Shown one piece after another: positions 38,185 through 49,497 of a stretch of DNA of 64,000 bases. Below the pieces are notes generated by a model, which was given only the letters and a program-made list of their open reading frames with translations, was not told where the DNA came from and did not search any database. The DNA lies in the NCBI GenBank assembly GCA_003021105.1, contig PXRG01000017.1:39352-103351 (forward strand). Direction: 5' to 3'. Source of the DNA: Halobacteriales archaeon QS_1_68_17. Its GTDB lineage: Archaea > Halobacteriota > Halobacteria > Halobacteriales > Haloarculaceae. A program made the position numbers and the translations under genes. Numbering within the stretch: the stretch's first letter is position 1; every line of letters begins with the position of its first letter.

Positions 38185-39534
38185 TTACCCGCCATTGGTC
38201 GCGTCCCGGTCGGGTTGCCAGTCGGTCAGCTGGCGGTGGTCGCGGGCGACGGCCCGCACGTCGGCGGGGACGAGCGTGCCGTCCTCGGTGACCACGCCGT
38301 CCAGGAGGTCCGACGGGGTCACGTCGAACGTCGGGTTGGCGACCGTCAGGTCGGCGTCGCCGTCGTACAGTTCCCCGGGGTCGCGCTCGTCGGTGTGTGG
38401 CTCGCCGCCCGGGCTGATCTTGTCCCGGGCCGCGACGGCGTAGACCGCGCAGTGTTCGTGCCGGCCGGCCAGCGCCGCGGCGCGCGAGCCGACCTTGTTG
38501 ACTACCCGCCCGTCGGACAGCACCGTGTCCGCGCCGAAGACGACCGCGTCGACGTCCCGGCGTGCGATCGCGTGGGCCAGGGCGGCGTCGGTCGTCAGCG
38601 TCACGTCGAGGCCGGCCGCGGCCAGCCGTTCCGCGACGGCGACGCCCTCGCCGCCCGGCCGGGACTCGGGGAGCAGGACCGCCGCGGGCTCGCCCCGGAA
38701 CAGCGCGTCGAGGACGGTCCCCGACCGCGAGAGCGTCGCCACCCGCAGGTCGGCGATCCGTTCGGCGGCCGCGAGCGCGGCGTCGCGGTCGGCCGCCAGC
38801 GCCCGCCTGATCCGGTCGCGCGCCGCCCGCTCGACGCTCGCCGCAGTCCGGCCGTCGGCCGCCTCGCTCATCAGGCGGTTGACGCGGTTGGCTACCACCG
38901 TCATCGACGGCCGGGCGTCCAGCAACTCGGTCGCCAGGTCGACCAGTTCGTCCCAGGCCGCGGTCGACCCGCCCCGCCCGCCCGACGTACCGCGGTCGCC
39001 GTCGGCGTCGCCGAACGCCAGTTCCGCCGCCCGGTCCCGGAGAACCTCCATCGCCCGGAGCGAGATGTAGGCGGCCCCGTGGGTGCGGTCGGTCCGGACC
39101 GTCTCGACCGTCGGGGCGACCCGCCGGTAGGACCGCCAGAGGTCGGGTACCGTCTCGCGGCGCAGGATCGCGGTCGGCGCGGTCCACTCCCAGTCGGCGA
39201 CCTCCTCGTTGGGGTCGACGTCGCGGCTCCCGCAGTCGAACAGGTAGGGGTGGACGACCCACCGCCGGTCGAGAGCCGCGTCCTCGACGGCGAAGGGGTC
39301 GCCGGCCCGGACGAGGTCGGCGGCGTCCCCGAGGCCGGTTTCCTCCTCGATTTCCCGGCGGGCGGCCCCGTCGGGATCGCCCTCCGCGTACCCGCTGACC
39401 ATCCCCCACCGGCCGGTGTAGGTGCCCACCGACTCGCTGCGGCGCACCAGTAACACTTCGCCGCCCTGCCGGAGAACGCAGGTGAAGACGTGGGTTTCCT
39501 CCATGGGCGTCGTATCGGACCCGGCGACATTCAA
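38185..39534 (-). CDS. NUDIX hydrolase fused to eIF2B-alpha-like domain
   Basis: N-term GYAEGDPDGAARREIEEETGLGD Nudix box; C-term DVDAVVFGADTVLSDGRVVNKVGSRAAALAGRH eIF2B/ISPR-type. Confidence 0.85.
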   Translation of the reverse strand: MNVAGSDTTPMEETHVFTCVLRQGGEVLLVRRSESVGTYTGRWGMVSGYAEGDPDGAARREIEEETGLGDAADLVRAGDPFAVEDAALDRRWVVHPYLFDCGSRDVDPNEEVADWEWTAPTAILRRETVPDLWRSYRRVAPTVETVRTDRTHGAAYISLRAMEVLRDRAAELAFGDADGDRGTSGGRGGSTAAWDELVDLATELLDARPSMTVVANRVNRLMSEAADGRTAASVERAARDRIRRALAADRDAALAAAERIADLRVATLSRSGTVLDALFRGEPAAVLLPESRPGGEGVAVAERLAAAGLDVTLTTDAALAHAIARRDVDAVVFGADTVLSDGRVVNKVGSRAAALAGRHEHCAVYAVAARDKISPGGEPHTDERDPGELYDGDADLTVANPTFDVTPSDLLDGVVTEDGTLVPADVRAVARDHRQLTDWQPDRDATNGG

Positions 39535-39572
39535 GCCGGGGGGATTTGTACCGGGCGCGCGAAGCCGGGGAC

Positions 39573-40094
39573 ATGGAGGTAGCGATTCTCGGCGACACGC
39601 ACGTGCCCTCGCGGGCGACCCGAATCCCCGACTGGGTCGCGGAGCGCGTGCGGGGTGCCGACCACGTGATCCACACGGGCGATTTCGACTCGGAGGGCGC
39701 GTACGAGCGGATGCGTGAACTGGCCCCGGCGCTGACGGCCGTCGCGGGCAACATGGACCCCCGTTTCAGCCTGCCGGACGTGACGACGGTCGAACTCGGG
39801 GGCGTCGCGTTCGTCGTCACGCACGGCACGGGCAGCAGGCGCACCTACGAACAGCGAGTCGTGGGGGTCGTCCGCGAACACGCGGGCGACGCCCAGTCGG
39901 GGATTCGGGTCGCCCGCGAGGGGCCGACCGTCGGCGTCGCGGGCCACACCCACGCGGTGGTAGACGACACCGTCGACGGGGTGCGCCTGCTCAACCCCGG
40001 GAGCGCCACCGGCGCCGCGCCGGCCGACCGGACGACGATGATGACCGCCGAGGTGGTCGACGGCGACCTCTCGGTCGCGCTCCACGAGCGCTAG
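39573..40094 (+). CDS. Metallophosphoesterase (YfcE/MJ0936-like)
   Basis: MEVAILGDTHVP...HTGDFDS...VAGNMD...THGTG...VAGHTHAVV. Confidence 0.93.
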   Translation: MEVAILGDTHVPSRATRIPDWVAERVRGADHVIHTGDFDSEGAYERMRELAPALTAVAGNMDPRFSLPDVTTVELGGVAFVVTHGTGSRRTYEQRVVGVVREHAGDAQSGIRVAREGPTVGVAGHTHAVVDDTVDGVRLLNPGSATGAAPADRTTMMTAEVVDGDLSVALHER

Positions 40095-40142
40095 CCCGCC
40101 GGTTTCGGACGGCTTTTTGTCGGTCGGCGCTGGAAGGCCAGT

Positions 40143-40916
40143 ATGGAGGTCTTCGCGGTTCAGGGGCTGCCGGAGGTCCGGCCGGGCGACGACCTGGCCG
40201 GGCTGATCGACGAGCGCGCCGACCTGCGGCCGGGCGACGTGGTGCTGGTCGCCAGCACCGTCGTCTCGAAGGCCGAGGACCGGAAGGCCGACCTCTCGGC
40301 GTTCCCGGCCGGCGAGCGCGCCCGCCGGATCGCCTCGCGGCTCGAAACGATCACCGGCGACCCGAAGGACCCGCGTTTCGCCCAGGCGGTCATCGAGGAG
40401 AGCGAGGAACTGCTGCTGGAGGCGCCGTTCCTGCTCGCGGTGACCCGCTTCGGCCACATCACCGTCAACGCCGGCATCGACCGGTCGAACGTCCCCGACG
40501 CGGACCTGCTCTTGCTCCCCGAGGATCCCGGGGCCAGCGCCCGCCGACTCGGCGACCGGCTGGACGTGCCGGTGATCGTCACGGACACGTCCGGGCGGCC
40601 GTTCCGGCACGGCCAGCGCGGCGTCGCGCTGGGCTACGCCGGGATGCCGGCCTCGCGGGACTGGCGGGGCGAGCGCGACCGCGACGGCCGGGAACTCGGC
40701 GTGACGGTGCAGTCGGTCGTCGACGAACTCGCGGGCGCTGCCAACCTCGTCACGGGCGAGGGCGGCGGCGGCACGCCGGTCGCGGTCGTCCGGGACTGGT
40801 CGTTCGGCGACCACGACGGCAGCGACGAACTGTTCCGCGACCCCGGGAAGGACGTCGTCAGACAGGCACTCAGGCAGTGGCGCTACACCGAAGACAGCGA
40901 CTGGAGCCCAGAATGA
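40143..40916 (+). CDS. cofE: Coenzyme F420-0:L-glutamate ligase
   Basis: LRPGDVVLVASTVVSKAEDR; VIVTDTSGRPFRHGQRGVALGYAG. Confidence 0.93.
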   Translation: MEVFAVQGLPEVRPGDDLAGLIDERADLRPGDVVLVASTVVSKAEDRKADLSAFPAGERARRIASRLETITGDPKDPRFAQAVIEESEELLLEAPFLLAVTRFGHITVNAGIDRSNVPDADLLLLPEDPGASARRLGDRLDVPVIVTDTSGRPFRHGQRGVALGYAGMPASRDWRGERDRDGRELGVTVQSVVDELAGAANLVTGEGGGGTPVAVVRDWSFGDHDGSDELFRDPGKDVVRQALRQWRYTEDSDWSPE

Positions 40917-41896
40917 AAGGAATCGAACTCACTCCGGAGCACCGCATCGAGACAGTCACCGACCTGGCCGCGACCGCCGAGGAAAGCGGGTTCGACACCG
41001 TGCTGGTCAGCGGCCACTACAACAACCGCGACCAGTTCGTCACGCTGACCAGCGTCGCCAACGCCACCGACGAGGTGGCGCTGGGACCGGGCGTGACCAA
41101 CCCCTACGAGATGCACCCCGCGGCGCTGGCCTCGCGGGTGGCCTCGCTCCAGGAGGTCAGCGACGGCCGGGCGGTCTTCGGCATCGGCGCGGGCGACCGG
41201 TCGACGCTGTCGAACCTGGGGGTCGAGCACGACCGGCCGCTCCGGCGCGTGCTTGAGACGTTCTCGGTGGCGCGCGACCTCTGGGACGGCGAGCGGGTCA
41301 CCCACGACGGCACCTTCCGCGTCGACGGTGCGCGCCTCACCTACGACGTCGCGGGCACGATTCCCGTCTACGTGGGCGCACAGGGGCCACAGATGATCCG
41401 CATGGCCGCGAAACACGCCGACGGCGTGCTGATGGAGGGGGCCCACCCCGAGGACTTCGAGTGGGGTGCCCGGCAGGTCCGGGCGGGCCTCGACGAGCGG
41501 CCGGCCGACCGCGGCGACTTCGACTTCGCCGCCTACGCCAGCCTGAGCATCGACGAGGACGAGGCCGCCGCCCGCGAGGCCGCCAAGCCGCCGACGGCCT
41601 TCATCGTCGGCGGGGCGTCGCTGCCGATCCTCGACCGCCACGGGATCGACCGCGACGTGGCCCGGGCCATCGGGACACTCCTCGAAGTGGGCGACTTCCA
41701 GACCGCCTTCGAGCAGGTCACCGACGACATGATCGACTCGTTCTGTCTCGCCGGCACGCCCGAGCGGGTCGGCCGCGAGATCGAGGGGATCATGGAACAC
41801 GTCGACAGTTTCGTCGCGGCGTCGCCGCTCGGCCCCGACCTCGAATCGGCGGTCCGGCTCGCCGGCGAGGTCGTTCCCCGCTCTATCTCGGAGTGA
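40913..41896 (+). CDS. F420-dependent LLM-class reductase, 5,10-methylene-H4MPT reductase-like
   Basis: MKGIELTPEHRIETV..; FGIGAGDRSTLSNLGVEHDRPL; overlaps cofE stop (ATGA). Confidence 0.85.
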   Translation: MKGIELTPEHRIETVTDLAATAEESGFDTVLVSGHYNNRDQFVTLTSVANATDEVALGPGVTNPYEMHPAALASRVASLQEVSDGRAVFGIGAGDRSTLSNLGVEHDRPLRRVLETFSVARDLWDGERVTHDGTFRVDGARLTYDVAGTIPVYVGAQGPQMIRMAAKHADGVLMEGAHPEDFEWGARQVRAGLDERPADRGDFDFAAYASLSIDEDEAAAREAAKPPTAFIVGGASLPILDRHGIDRDVARAIGTLLEVGDFQTAFEQVTDDMIDSFCLAGTPERVGREIEGIMEHVDSFVAASPLGPDLESAVRLAGEVVPRSISE

Positions 41897-42071
41897 CGAG
41901 GTCCGCGAGCATCCCCAGCGTCAGGTAGCCGACGACCGCCACGGGGGCCAGGGTGAGGACCGCACCGACCGCCAGCAGGACCGCGCCGAGCGGGTCGCCG
42001 AGCGCCACGTCCCCGAACATCCGCGCCAGTTCGCCGACGCTCCCGATCAGCCGCGCGAACGCGCTCGCCAT
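41883..42071 (-). CDS. Small membrane protein, haloarchaeal hypothetical
   Basis: MASAFARLIGSVGELARMFGDVALGDPLGAVLLAVGAVLTLAPVAVVGYLTLGMLADLVTPR. Confidence 0.55.
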   Translation of the reverse strand: MASAFARLIGSVGELARMFGDVALGDPLGAVLLAVGAVLTLAPVAVVGYLTLGMLADLVTPR

Positions 42072-42162
42072 GCCCGGCCGTTCGAACCGCCCGCACTTCG
42101 TCCTGGCGGCCCGGCACGCGCTCTCCGCCACGGCTAAGAGCCGCGAGCCCGCACGGTCGGCC

Positions 42163-42534
42163 ATGGCCGAGGACGCCTCGCTCGACGACTTTCTCGACGC
42201 CGGCGACTCGCCCGACGACGGCGAGGGCGACTCGCCAGCGGAGAGCCGCGACGAGGCCGACGCCGGCGACTCGCCCGGCGACGACCGGGACGCGGGAGCC
42301 GACGACTCGCCCGACGACAACGACGGCGGGGCCGGCGTAGAAGTCGGCGACGGCGACTCGCCGGGCGACACCGCTGGCGGATCCCGCGACGGCGACGAGC
42401 AGGCGGCCGAGCCCGCGGTGTCGACCTACCGGTGGACGCCCGGGGGTGGGGCCTGCGGGGAGTGCGGGGCGACGGTCGAGCGCCGGTGGCGGAACGGGGG
42501 GAACCTGGTCTGTGCGGACTGCAAGGAGTGGTAG
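42163..42534 (+). CDS. Acidic GDSP-repeat protein with C-terminal zinc ribbon
   Basis: DAGDSPDDGEGDSPAES...GDSPGDD...DDSPDDN...GDSPGDT... then CGECGATVERRWRNGGNLVCADCKEW. Confidence 0.65.
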   Translation: MAEDASLDDFLDAGDSPDDGEGDSPAESRDEADAGDSPGDDRDAGADDSPDDNDGGAGVEVGDGDSPGDTAGGSRDGDEQAAEPAVSTYRWTPGGGACGECGATVERRWRNGGNLVCADCKEW

Positions 42535-42734
42535 CGGTCGTGTGTGGGTCCCAGAGGCACCCAGCAAAGTTACCTTTCCCCAGCCGATAAGGGGAGTGTG
42601 AGCCGAGCGCAGACAGCTGTTCGGGGCGTCCGGTCGCGGCGAGAACGGCACTCACGTTCGACCGTTTCCGGTCGTCGGATCCCGCGTTCCGTCCGGTCGA
42701 CGGGCGGTGCGGCCGGCCGGCCCGGAGTCGACCA

Positions 42735-43684
<950 letters not shown>

Positions 43685-43688
<4 letters not shown>

Positions 43689-44671
43689 GGCCGACGCGAC
43701 GCACGGGTGCGCTGGTCGCGTTCCTGGCCGTCCTGGTGTGGCTGTCGGCCACCCACGGCCCGCGGGCGCTGAACGCCATCGCCGCCCCGGTGGTCGTCGC
43801 GCTCGCCGCGGGCCTGGTCCACGCCGCGTGGCTCGACCCGCCCGCGATCACCAGGTCCGACCCGGTACCCTGCTTCCCGGGGGAGACGCGGACCGTCGAA
43901 CTCGACGTCGACGGCGGCGGCCTCGCGCGCGTCGACGAGCGGGTGGGCGACCTTCCGGCCGCCGGGACGACCGCCGAGACGACGCTCCCGGGAACGGTCA
44001 CCTACGAACTCGAACCGGAGCGCCGCGGCGTCTACCCGCTCGGTCCGGCGACGGTGACCGTCACCGACGCCTTCGGGCTGTTCGAGCGGACGTTCGAAAC
44101 CGGGAGCAGCGGCGAACTCGTCGTCTACCCGACCGTCTACGACGTGGCCGACCGGAGCGTCCTGTCGGCCCTTCTGGGCGACGCGCTCGCGGACGAGCGA
44201 AGCGAGTTCGACCGCATCCGGGAGTACGACCCCGGCGACTCGCTCCGGGACATCAACTGGAAGTCGAGCGCCAAGCGCGAGGAACTGGTGGTCACCGAGT
44301 TCGCCACCGGACGCGAGGGCGAGACTGTCACCGTCGCCGGGCACGCCGCCGAAGGGGAGCGGGCGGCCGACCGGATGGCCAGCGCCGTCGCCACCGTCGC
44401 CGTGTCGCTGCTGGACGCCGGGATGGCCGTCGGGGTCGCGGTCCCCGGCGGGGAACTGCCGCCGGGCGGCGGCGACCACCACCGCAGGCGCCTGCTCGAC
44501 CTGCTCGCGCGGACCCCGGGCGGGTCGGTCGACGCCCCCGACGCCGAGGTGGTCGTCCGTGCCCGCGACGACGATCTCGCGGTCTCGGTCGCCGGCCGGG
44601 AGCAGCCGGTCGAGGCCGTGACCGGCCGCCGCCGGAACCCGCTGTCCGCCCGCGGGGGTGACCGCGCGTGA
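43685..44671 (+). CDS. DUF58 domain protein
   Basis: RIREYDPGDSLRDINWKSSAKREELVVTEF. Confidence 0.9.
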
Positions 44672-46749
44672 ACGTCGCGTCGCGGGTTCTCCGCCGGCTC
44701 CCGGTCGCCGACCCGAACCGCGCGCTCGCGCTCGGGTCGGCGGTCCTACTATACCTGTCCTTTGCGAGCGTGCTCTACGGGATCGCGGAGGTGGTCAGCC
44801 GGCCCCCGCTGCTCGTCGGGTTGCTGGTCGCGGCGGCGGCGGCCGCGACGGCGCTCTCGCGGGTGCTCCGGCTCCGGACCGCCGTGTTGCTGGGGCTGGT
44901 CCTGTTCGTCGGCGGCCTGGGCTGGTACCTGCTGGAACTGCCGCCCGACGCGCTGGACTTCGACCGGTTCGAGTCCACGGTTCTCGAGCCGTTCCTGGCG
45001 CTGCTGACCGGGCTGTCGGTGCTCCGGATCGTCAACGTCGAACTCTGGGTGCTGGTCGTCTCCCCGGGGCCGGTCTTTCTCGGCTGGTATCTCGCCATGC
45101 GCCGCCACTACGTCGGGTCGGCGGTCGTCGGCGTGCTCGGTCTGCTGTTTTTCGTGCTCGCTTCGGGGAACTCGACTGGCGCGACGCGACCGTCGAGGGC
45201 GCGGAGGTCGTGGCCGTCTTCCTGGCCGCGATGGTCGTCGTGACCCTCTCGTTCAGCGTCGTCCCCGGGACGACCGCACAGCCGCTGTCCCCCGGCGGTG
45301 GCGGCCAGACCGTCGAATCGACGCTGGTCGACGCCGACGACCGGGTCCGTATCCTCGGCAGCATCGAACTCTCGCCGGCGGTCCGGTTTGCGGTCACGAG
45401 CGACGAACAGGCCTACTGGCGGGTCGGCGCATACGACCGCTACACCGGCGACGGCTGGGTCCGGAGCGGCACCGACCAGGGTGCACCCGCCCGCGACTCC
45501 GGGCCGGGTCAGTCGCGGACGGTCACCCAGCGCTACCGGGTCGAGTCCCGACTGGACGTGATGCCCGCGGTCTGGCGGCCGGTCCGAGTCCAGGGCAGCG
45601 ACGTCCAGTATACCAGCCTCGGCGGGGTCAGCCCCGCCGAACCGCTCGCCCCCGGCGACACCTACCAGGTCACCAGCGAGCGGCCGGTGGCGACGCCCGA
45701 GCAGTTGCGCTCGGCCGGCACCGACTACCCCGACCGCATCGAGACGCGCTACCTCCAGTTGCCGTCGAGTACGCCCGACCGGGTCGCGCGCCGGACCGAG
45801 CGGATCACCGCCAACGCCGAGACGCCCTACGACACCGCCCGGGTCATCGAGCGGTGGCTGGAGAACACCCGCCGGTACTCGCTGGACGTCGACCGCCCGG
45901 ACGGCAACGTCGCCGACGCCTTTCTCTTCGAGATGAGTGCGGGCTACTGTACCTACTACGCGACCACGATGGTGACGATGCTCCGGAGCCAGGGCGTCCC
46001 GGCGCGGTTCGCCGTCGGCTACACGTCCGGCGAGCGGGTCGACCGGGACCGCTGGGTCGCCCGGGGGCTCGACTCCCACGCGTGGGTCGAGGTGTACTTC
46101 CCCGAGGTCGGCTGGGTGCGGTTCGACCCGACGCCGGCCGGGCCGCGGGAGGCGGCCGAGCAGTCCCGCCTCGACGAGGCGCGGGCCGAAAACGAGTCGA
46201 ACGTCGACACCAACGAGACCGGCGGCTCCGAGTACACCCCGACGCCGGCCTCGACCCCGCGGTTCACGGGACCGAACCGGACCGAGAACCCACTGACGAC
46301 TCCGAACGCGAGCACGGCCGCCGGTGGTCCGGCGCGGTCGACGCCGACCGCCGGCCGACCGCCCGCCGACGACGACCGCGGCGGCTTCTCGGTGCCGGAG
46401 CTGCCCTCCCGGGAAACGGCCGCGCTCTCGCTTTTCGTGCTGTTCGGCGCGGCCGCCGGCGTCCGGCGGAGCGGCCTGGGCGAGCGGGCCTATCGGGCCG
46501 TCTGGCTGCGCTGGCAGCCCCGTGCCGACCCGGAACGCGACGTCGAGCGTGCCTTCGACCGCCTGGAGTACCTGCTCGGGCGCAGACACCGGCCGCGCCG
46601 CCCCGGCGAGACGGTCCGGCAGTACGTAGACGCGGTCGACGCCGACGACCGCCGAACTCTACGAGCGGGCCCGCTACGCCGGCCGGGTCTCCGCCGCCGA
46701 CGCCGACGAGGCGGTCGCGCTCGTCGGCGAACTCGTCGGCGACCGCTGA
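44668..46749 (+). pseudogene. Transglutaminase-like (DUF3488/TgpA-type) membrane protein, split over three frames
   Basis: N-part ORF 44668..45243 (TM region); middle ..GELDWRDATVEGAEVVAVFL...SAGYCTYYATTMVTMLRSQGVPARFAVGYTSGE.. in frame of 44658..46772; tail AELYERARYAGRVSAADADEAVALVGELVGDR* in third frame. Confidence 0.8.
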
Positions 46750-46898
46750 CGGCGCTCCCCGCGGTCCAGTAAAACGCCCCGGCCGACGGGGGGCTCGGGG
46801 GCGTTGCCCGCCGGATTCGGTACACTCGGCGACTCTCGGTTGCGAATCGTGTCAGCGATCCGGCACTCCCGACAGCGTTTAATAGGTTGGTTTCGTAG

Positions 46899-47204
<306 letters not shown>

Positions 47205-47291
47205 CCGTTCGTTCTCCCCGGATGCTCGCGGTCCGGGTATCGATACCTGCGCCGACCGCCAGCGTCCGCTCTAGCGCCGACCGCCGGGGTC

Positions 47292-47858
47292 TCACAGCAG
47301 CCCCGCCTCGTCAGCCAGCAACAGCCCCTCGATGGTCGCGTCGTTGGCGGGCCGCTCGCGGGCGGCCTCGAGGGCTTCCCCGGCGGGGAGCGTGCGCACC
47401 GTCAGGAACTCGTTGTCGTCCAGCGCCGGGGCGACCGGCTCTAGCCCCTCGGCGAAGACGATTCCGCGCCGGTGGCGCAACACCCCCGTGGCACACCAGA
47501 ACGACGCCAAAAGCGAGACGCCGGCGGGGTCGAACCCAGTCTCCTCGCGGAGTTCCCGCGCCCCCGCCGTGGTGTAGGACTCGCCGTCCTCGACGATGCC
47601 CGCGGGCAGTTCGAGGCAGTGTTCGCGGATCGCCGGCCGGTACTGCTCGACGAACACCACCTCGTCGCCCGTCGTCGCCACCACCACCGCCGCGGATGGC
47701 AGTTCCGCCCAGTAGTAGCGCTTCGTCGACCCGTCGGGCTGTTCGACCAGGTCGTAGCCGCCGGTGTACCAGCCGGTCTCGTACTCGACTTCGGATTCGA
47801 GGACCGTCCACTCGTCCTTTCGGCTCTCCCGGTCACGGTCGGCGGCCGGATCGGTCAT
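47292..47858 (-). CDS. NUDIX hydrolase (ADP-ribose pyrophosphatase-like)
   Basis: LELPAGIVEDGESYTTAGARELREETGFDPAGV. Confidence 0.9.
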   Translation of the reverse strand: MTDPAADRDRESRKDEWTVLESEVEYETGWYTGGYDLVEQPDGSTKRYYWAELPSAAVVVATTGDEVVFVEQYRPAIREHCLELPAGIVEDGESYTTAGARELREETGFDPAGVSLLASFWCATGVLRHRRGIVFAEGLEPVAPALDDNEFLTVRTLPAGEALEAARERPANDATIEGLLLADEAGLL

Positions 47859-48253
47859 GTCGGTCGTGCAACCGCGACGCGGTAAAGCGTGCCGTTCGCG
47901 GTCACGTACACCGCGTCGCCGTCGGCGGCGCTGGCGTTTCGCGCCCGCACGGCGTCGACCTCGTCGAACGGCGAGTGGGTGAACACCCCCTTCAACCCGA
48001 GGGGGCCGCGCCAGTAGGGATCGGACCGGCCGGGTTCGGTCGCACTGGCGCTGTCGAGCGCGCTCGTCAGGTACGGGTAGCGTTCCGCCGGGAACCCGGA
48101 GGCGTTCACCGACGGGTGCGGGCCGTCGGCGGGCGTGGCGGTCAGGTAGTGGGGGTCGCCGCTCTTGAGATACCCGGGGACCGCCCCGAGGGCCAGCAAC
48201 AGCGCCACCACCGCCAGAACGCCCACCAGGAAGTTCCGCGTGACCGGTCGCAT
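47855..48253 (-). CDS. Membrane-anchored hypothetical protein
   Basis: N-terminal TM segment; overlaps next gene by ATGA. Confidence 0.6.
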   Translation of the reverse strand: MRPVTRNFLVGVLAVVALLLALGAVPGYLKSGDPHYLTATPADGPHPSVNASGFPAERYPYLTSALDSASATEPGRSDPYWRGPLGLKGVFTHSPFDEVDAVRARNASAADGDAVYVTANGTLYRVAVARPT

Positions 48254-48281
48254 ACCGCCGGTAGCGGTCCGACGGGGAAAA

Positions 48282-48704
48282 TCACTCCGTTACGATCCCG
48301 CGGTAGACCCGGCCGAACGCCTGCCGCCGGAGCGTCCCGACGGCGGCGTCCCGCTCGTCCTGGAAGGTCGCGGCCGCGACGACCTCCGCGGCGGGGGCGG
48401 CGTGCCAGACCACGTAGTCGACGTGCTCGCTCCCGGCCTCCCGTCGCTCGTAGTCGGGGTTGTCGGCACACCACTCCTCGAACTCCTCGCGGGTGCCCAC
48501 ACGGACCGACAGCAGCGACGCGAACAGCACGTCCCGCGCCGTCTCGACCACCCCGGACGTGACCCGCCGGTCGTACTCCTCGCGGTCGAACTCCATGGCC
48601 CTGGCGACCTCCCTGACGAGCACCTGTGCCGCGGGCCCGAGCGCCTCGTAGTGCTCGCGGGCCTCGCGTTCCGTCGCCGGTGAGAGCAACCCCTCGGTTT
48701 CCAT
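48282..48704 (-). CDS. DUF5809-like haloarchaeal protein
   Basis: METEGLLSPATEREAREHYEALGPAAQVLVREVARAMEFDREEYDRRV... Confidence 0.65.
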   Translation of the reverse strand: METEGLLSPATEREAREHYEALGPAAQVLVREVARAMEFDREEYDRRVTSGVVETARDVLFASLLSVRVGTREEFEEWCADNPDYERREAGSEHVDYVVWHAAPAAEVVAAATFQDERDAAVGTLRRQAFGRVYRGIVTE

Positions 48705-48729
48705 GTCCGACCGTACGGACGGCCGGTAG

Positions 48730-49413
48730 TTACCCGTTTTCGTCCGTCGCCGCCCCGGCGTCCGTCCCGTCCCCAGTCTCCGCGTCCATTCTCGGCTCTC
48801 CATCGGCGTCGGTGTCTGCCGTCGTACTCCCGTCCGCATCCACGGCAGCGTCCGCCGTCGTTTCTCCGTCCGCACCCGCGTCACCCACGTCACCCGCGTC
48901 ACCCGCGTCAGCGGTGCCAGCGTCGTCCGCGTCGTCCGTTTCGTCCGTCTCCGTCCCGTCGTCCGGCGTACGGTCCCGCATCCGTCGCGTTAGCTCGCGC
49001 GCCTCGCGGAGGATGCGCTCGTCCTCGGCGTCGAGGGCGGCCCGGCCCGTCTGCCCCGCCTGCCCGGGATGGGGACCTTCGCCGCGCCCAGACCGGTGCC
49101 CGGGACCGTCGTTTACGTCCGGATCGTGTCCGTGCTCCTGCTCGTGTTCGTTTCCGTGTTGATGTCCGTGCCCACGTCCGGTCGCGTGTGATTCTGTCGT
49201 ATCCTCGAACGCCTGCGGGAACTCGGTTTCCTCGGCGTGGTCGGCAACGCGGGGCGCGAGGTCGTCGGGTCCCATCGACCCCCAGTCGGGGACGCGGTCG
49301 TCGAGCCACCGCTCGTGGTCGTCGTCGCCGAGCACGGCAGTGAAGGCGAGGTGGTTCGCCAGGTGTTCCGCGTCGGCTTGCGGGGCCGCACAGACCGGAC
49401 AGGCGTAGCCCAT
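48730..49413 (-). CDS. DUF5810-like protein: zinc-binding N-terminus with His-rich and Asp/Ala low-complexity tail
   Basis: MGYACPVCAAPQADAEHLANHLAFTAVLGDDDHERWL; GRGHGHQHGNEHEQEHGHDPD; DAGDAGDVGDAGADGETTADAAVDADGSTTADTDADGE. Confidence 0.65.
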   Translation of the reverse strand: MGYACPVCAAPQADAEHLANHLAFTAVLGDDDHERWLDDRVPDWGSMGPDDLAPRVADHAEETEFPQAFEDTTESHATGRGHGHQHGNEHEQEHGHDPDVNDGPGHRSGRGEGPHPGQAGQTGRAALDAEDERILREARELTRRMRDRTPDDGTETDETDDADDAGTADAGDAGDVGDAGADGETTADAAVDADGSTTADTDADGEPRMDAETGDGTDAGAATDENG

Positions 49414-49497
49414 ACCCCGACCAAGGGAGCGGCGGGGCAAATGCGTCACGCTCGGGGATCGCGGCTCGCGTTTCGTGCTCCCGTCTCTTCGCTCCCG

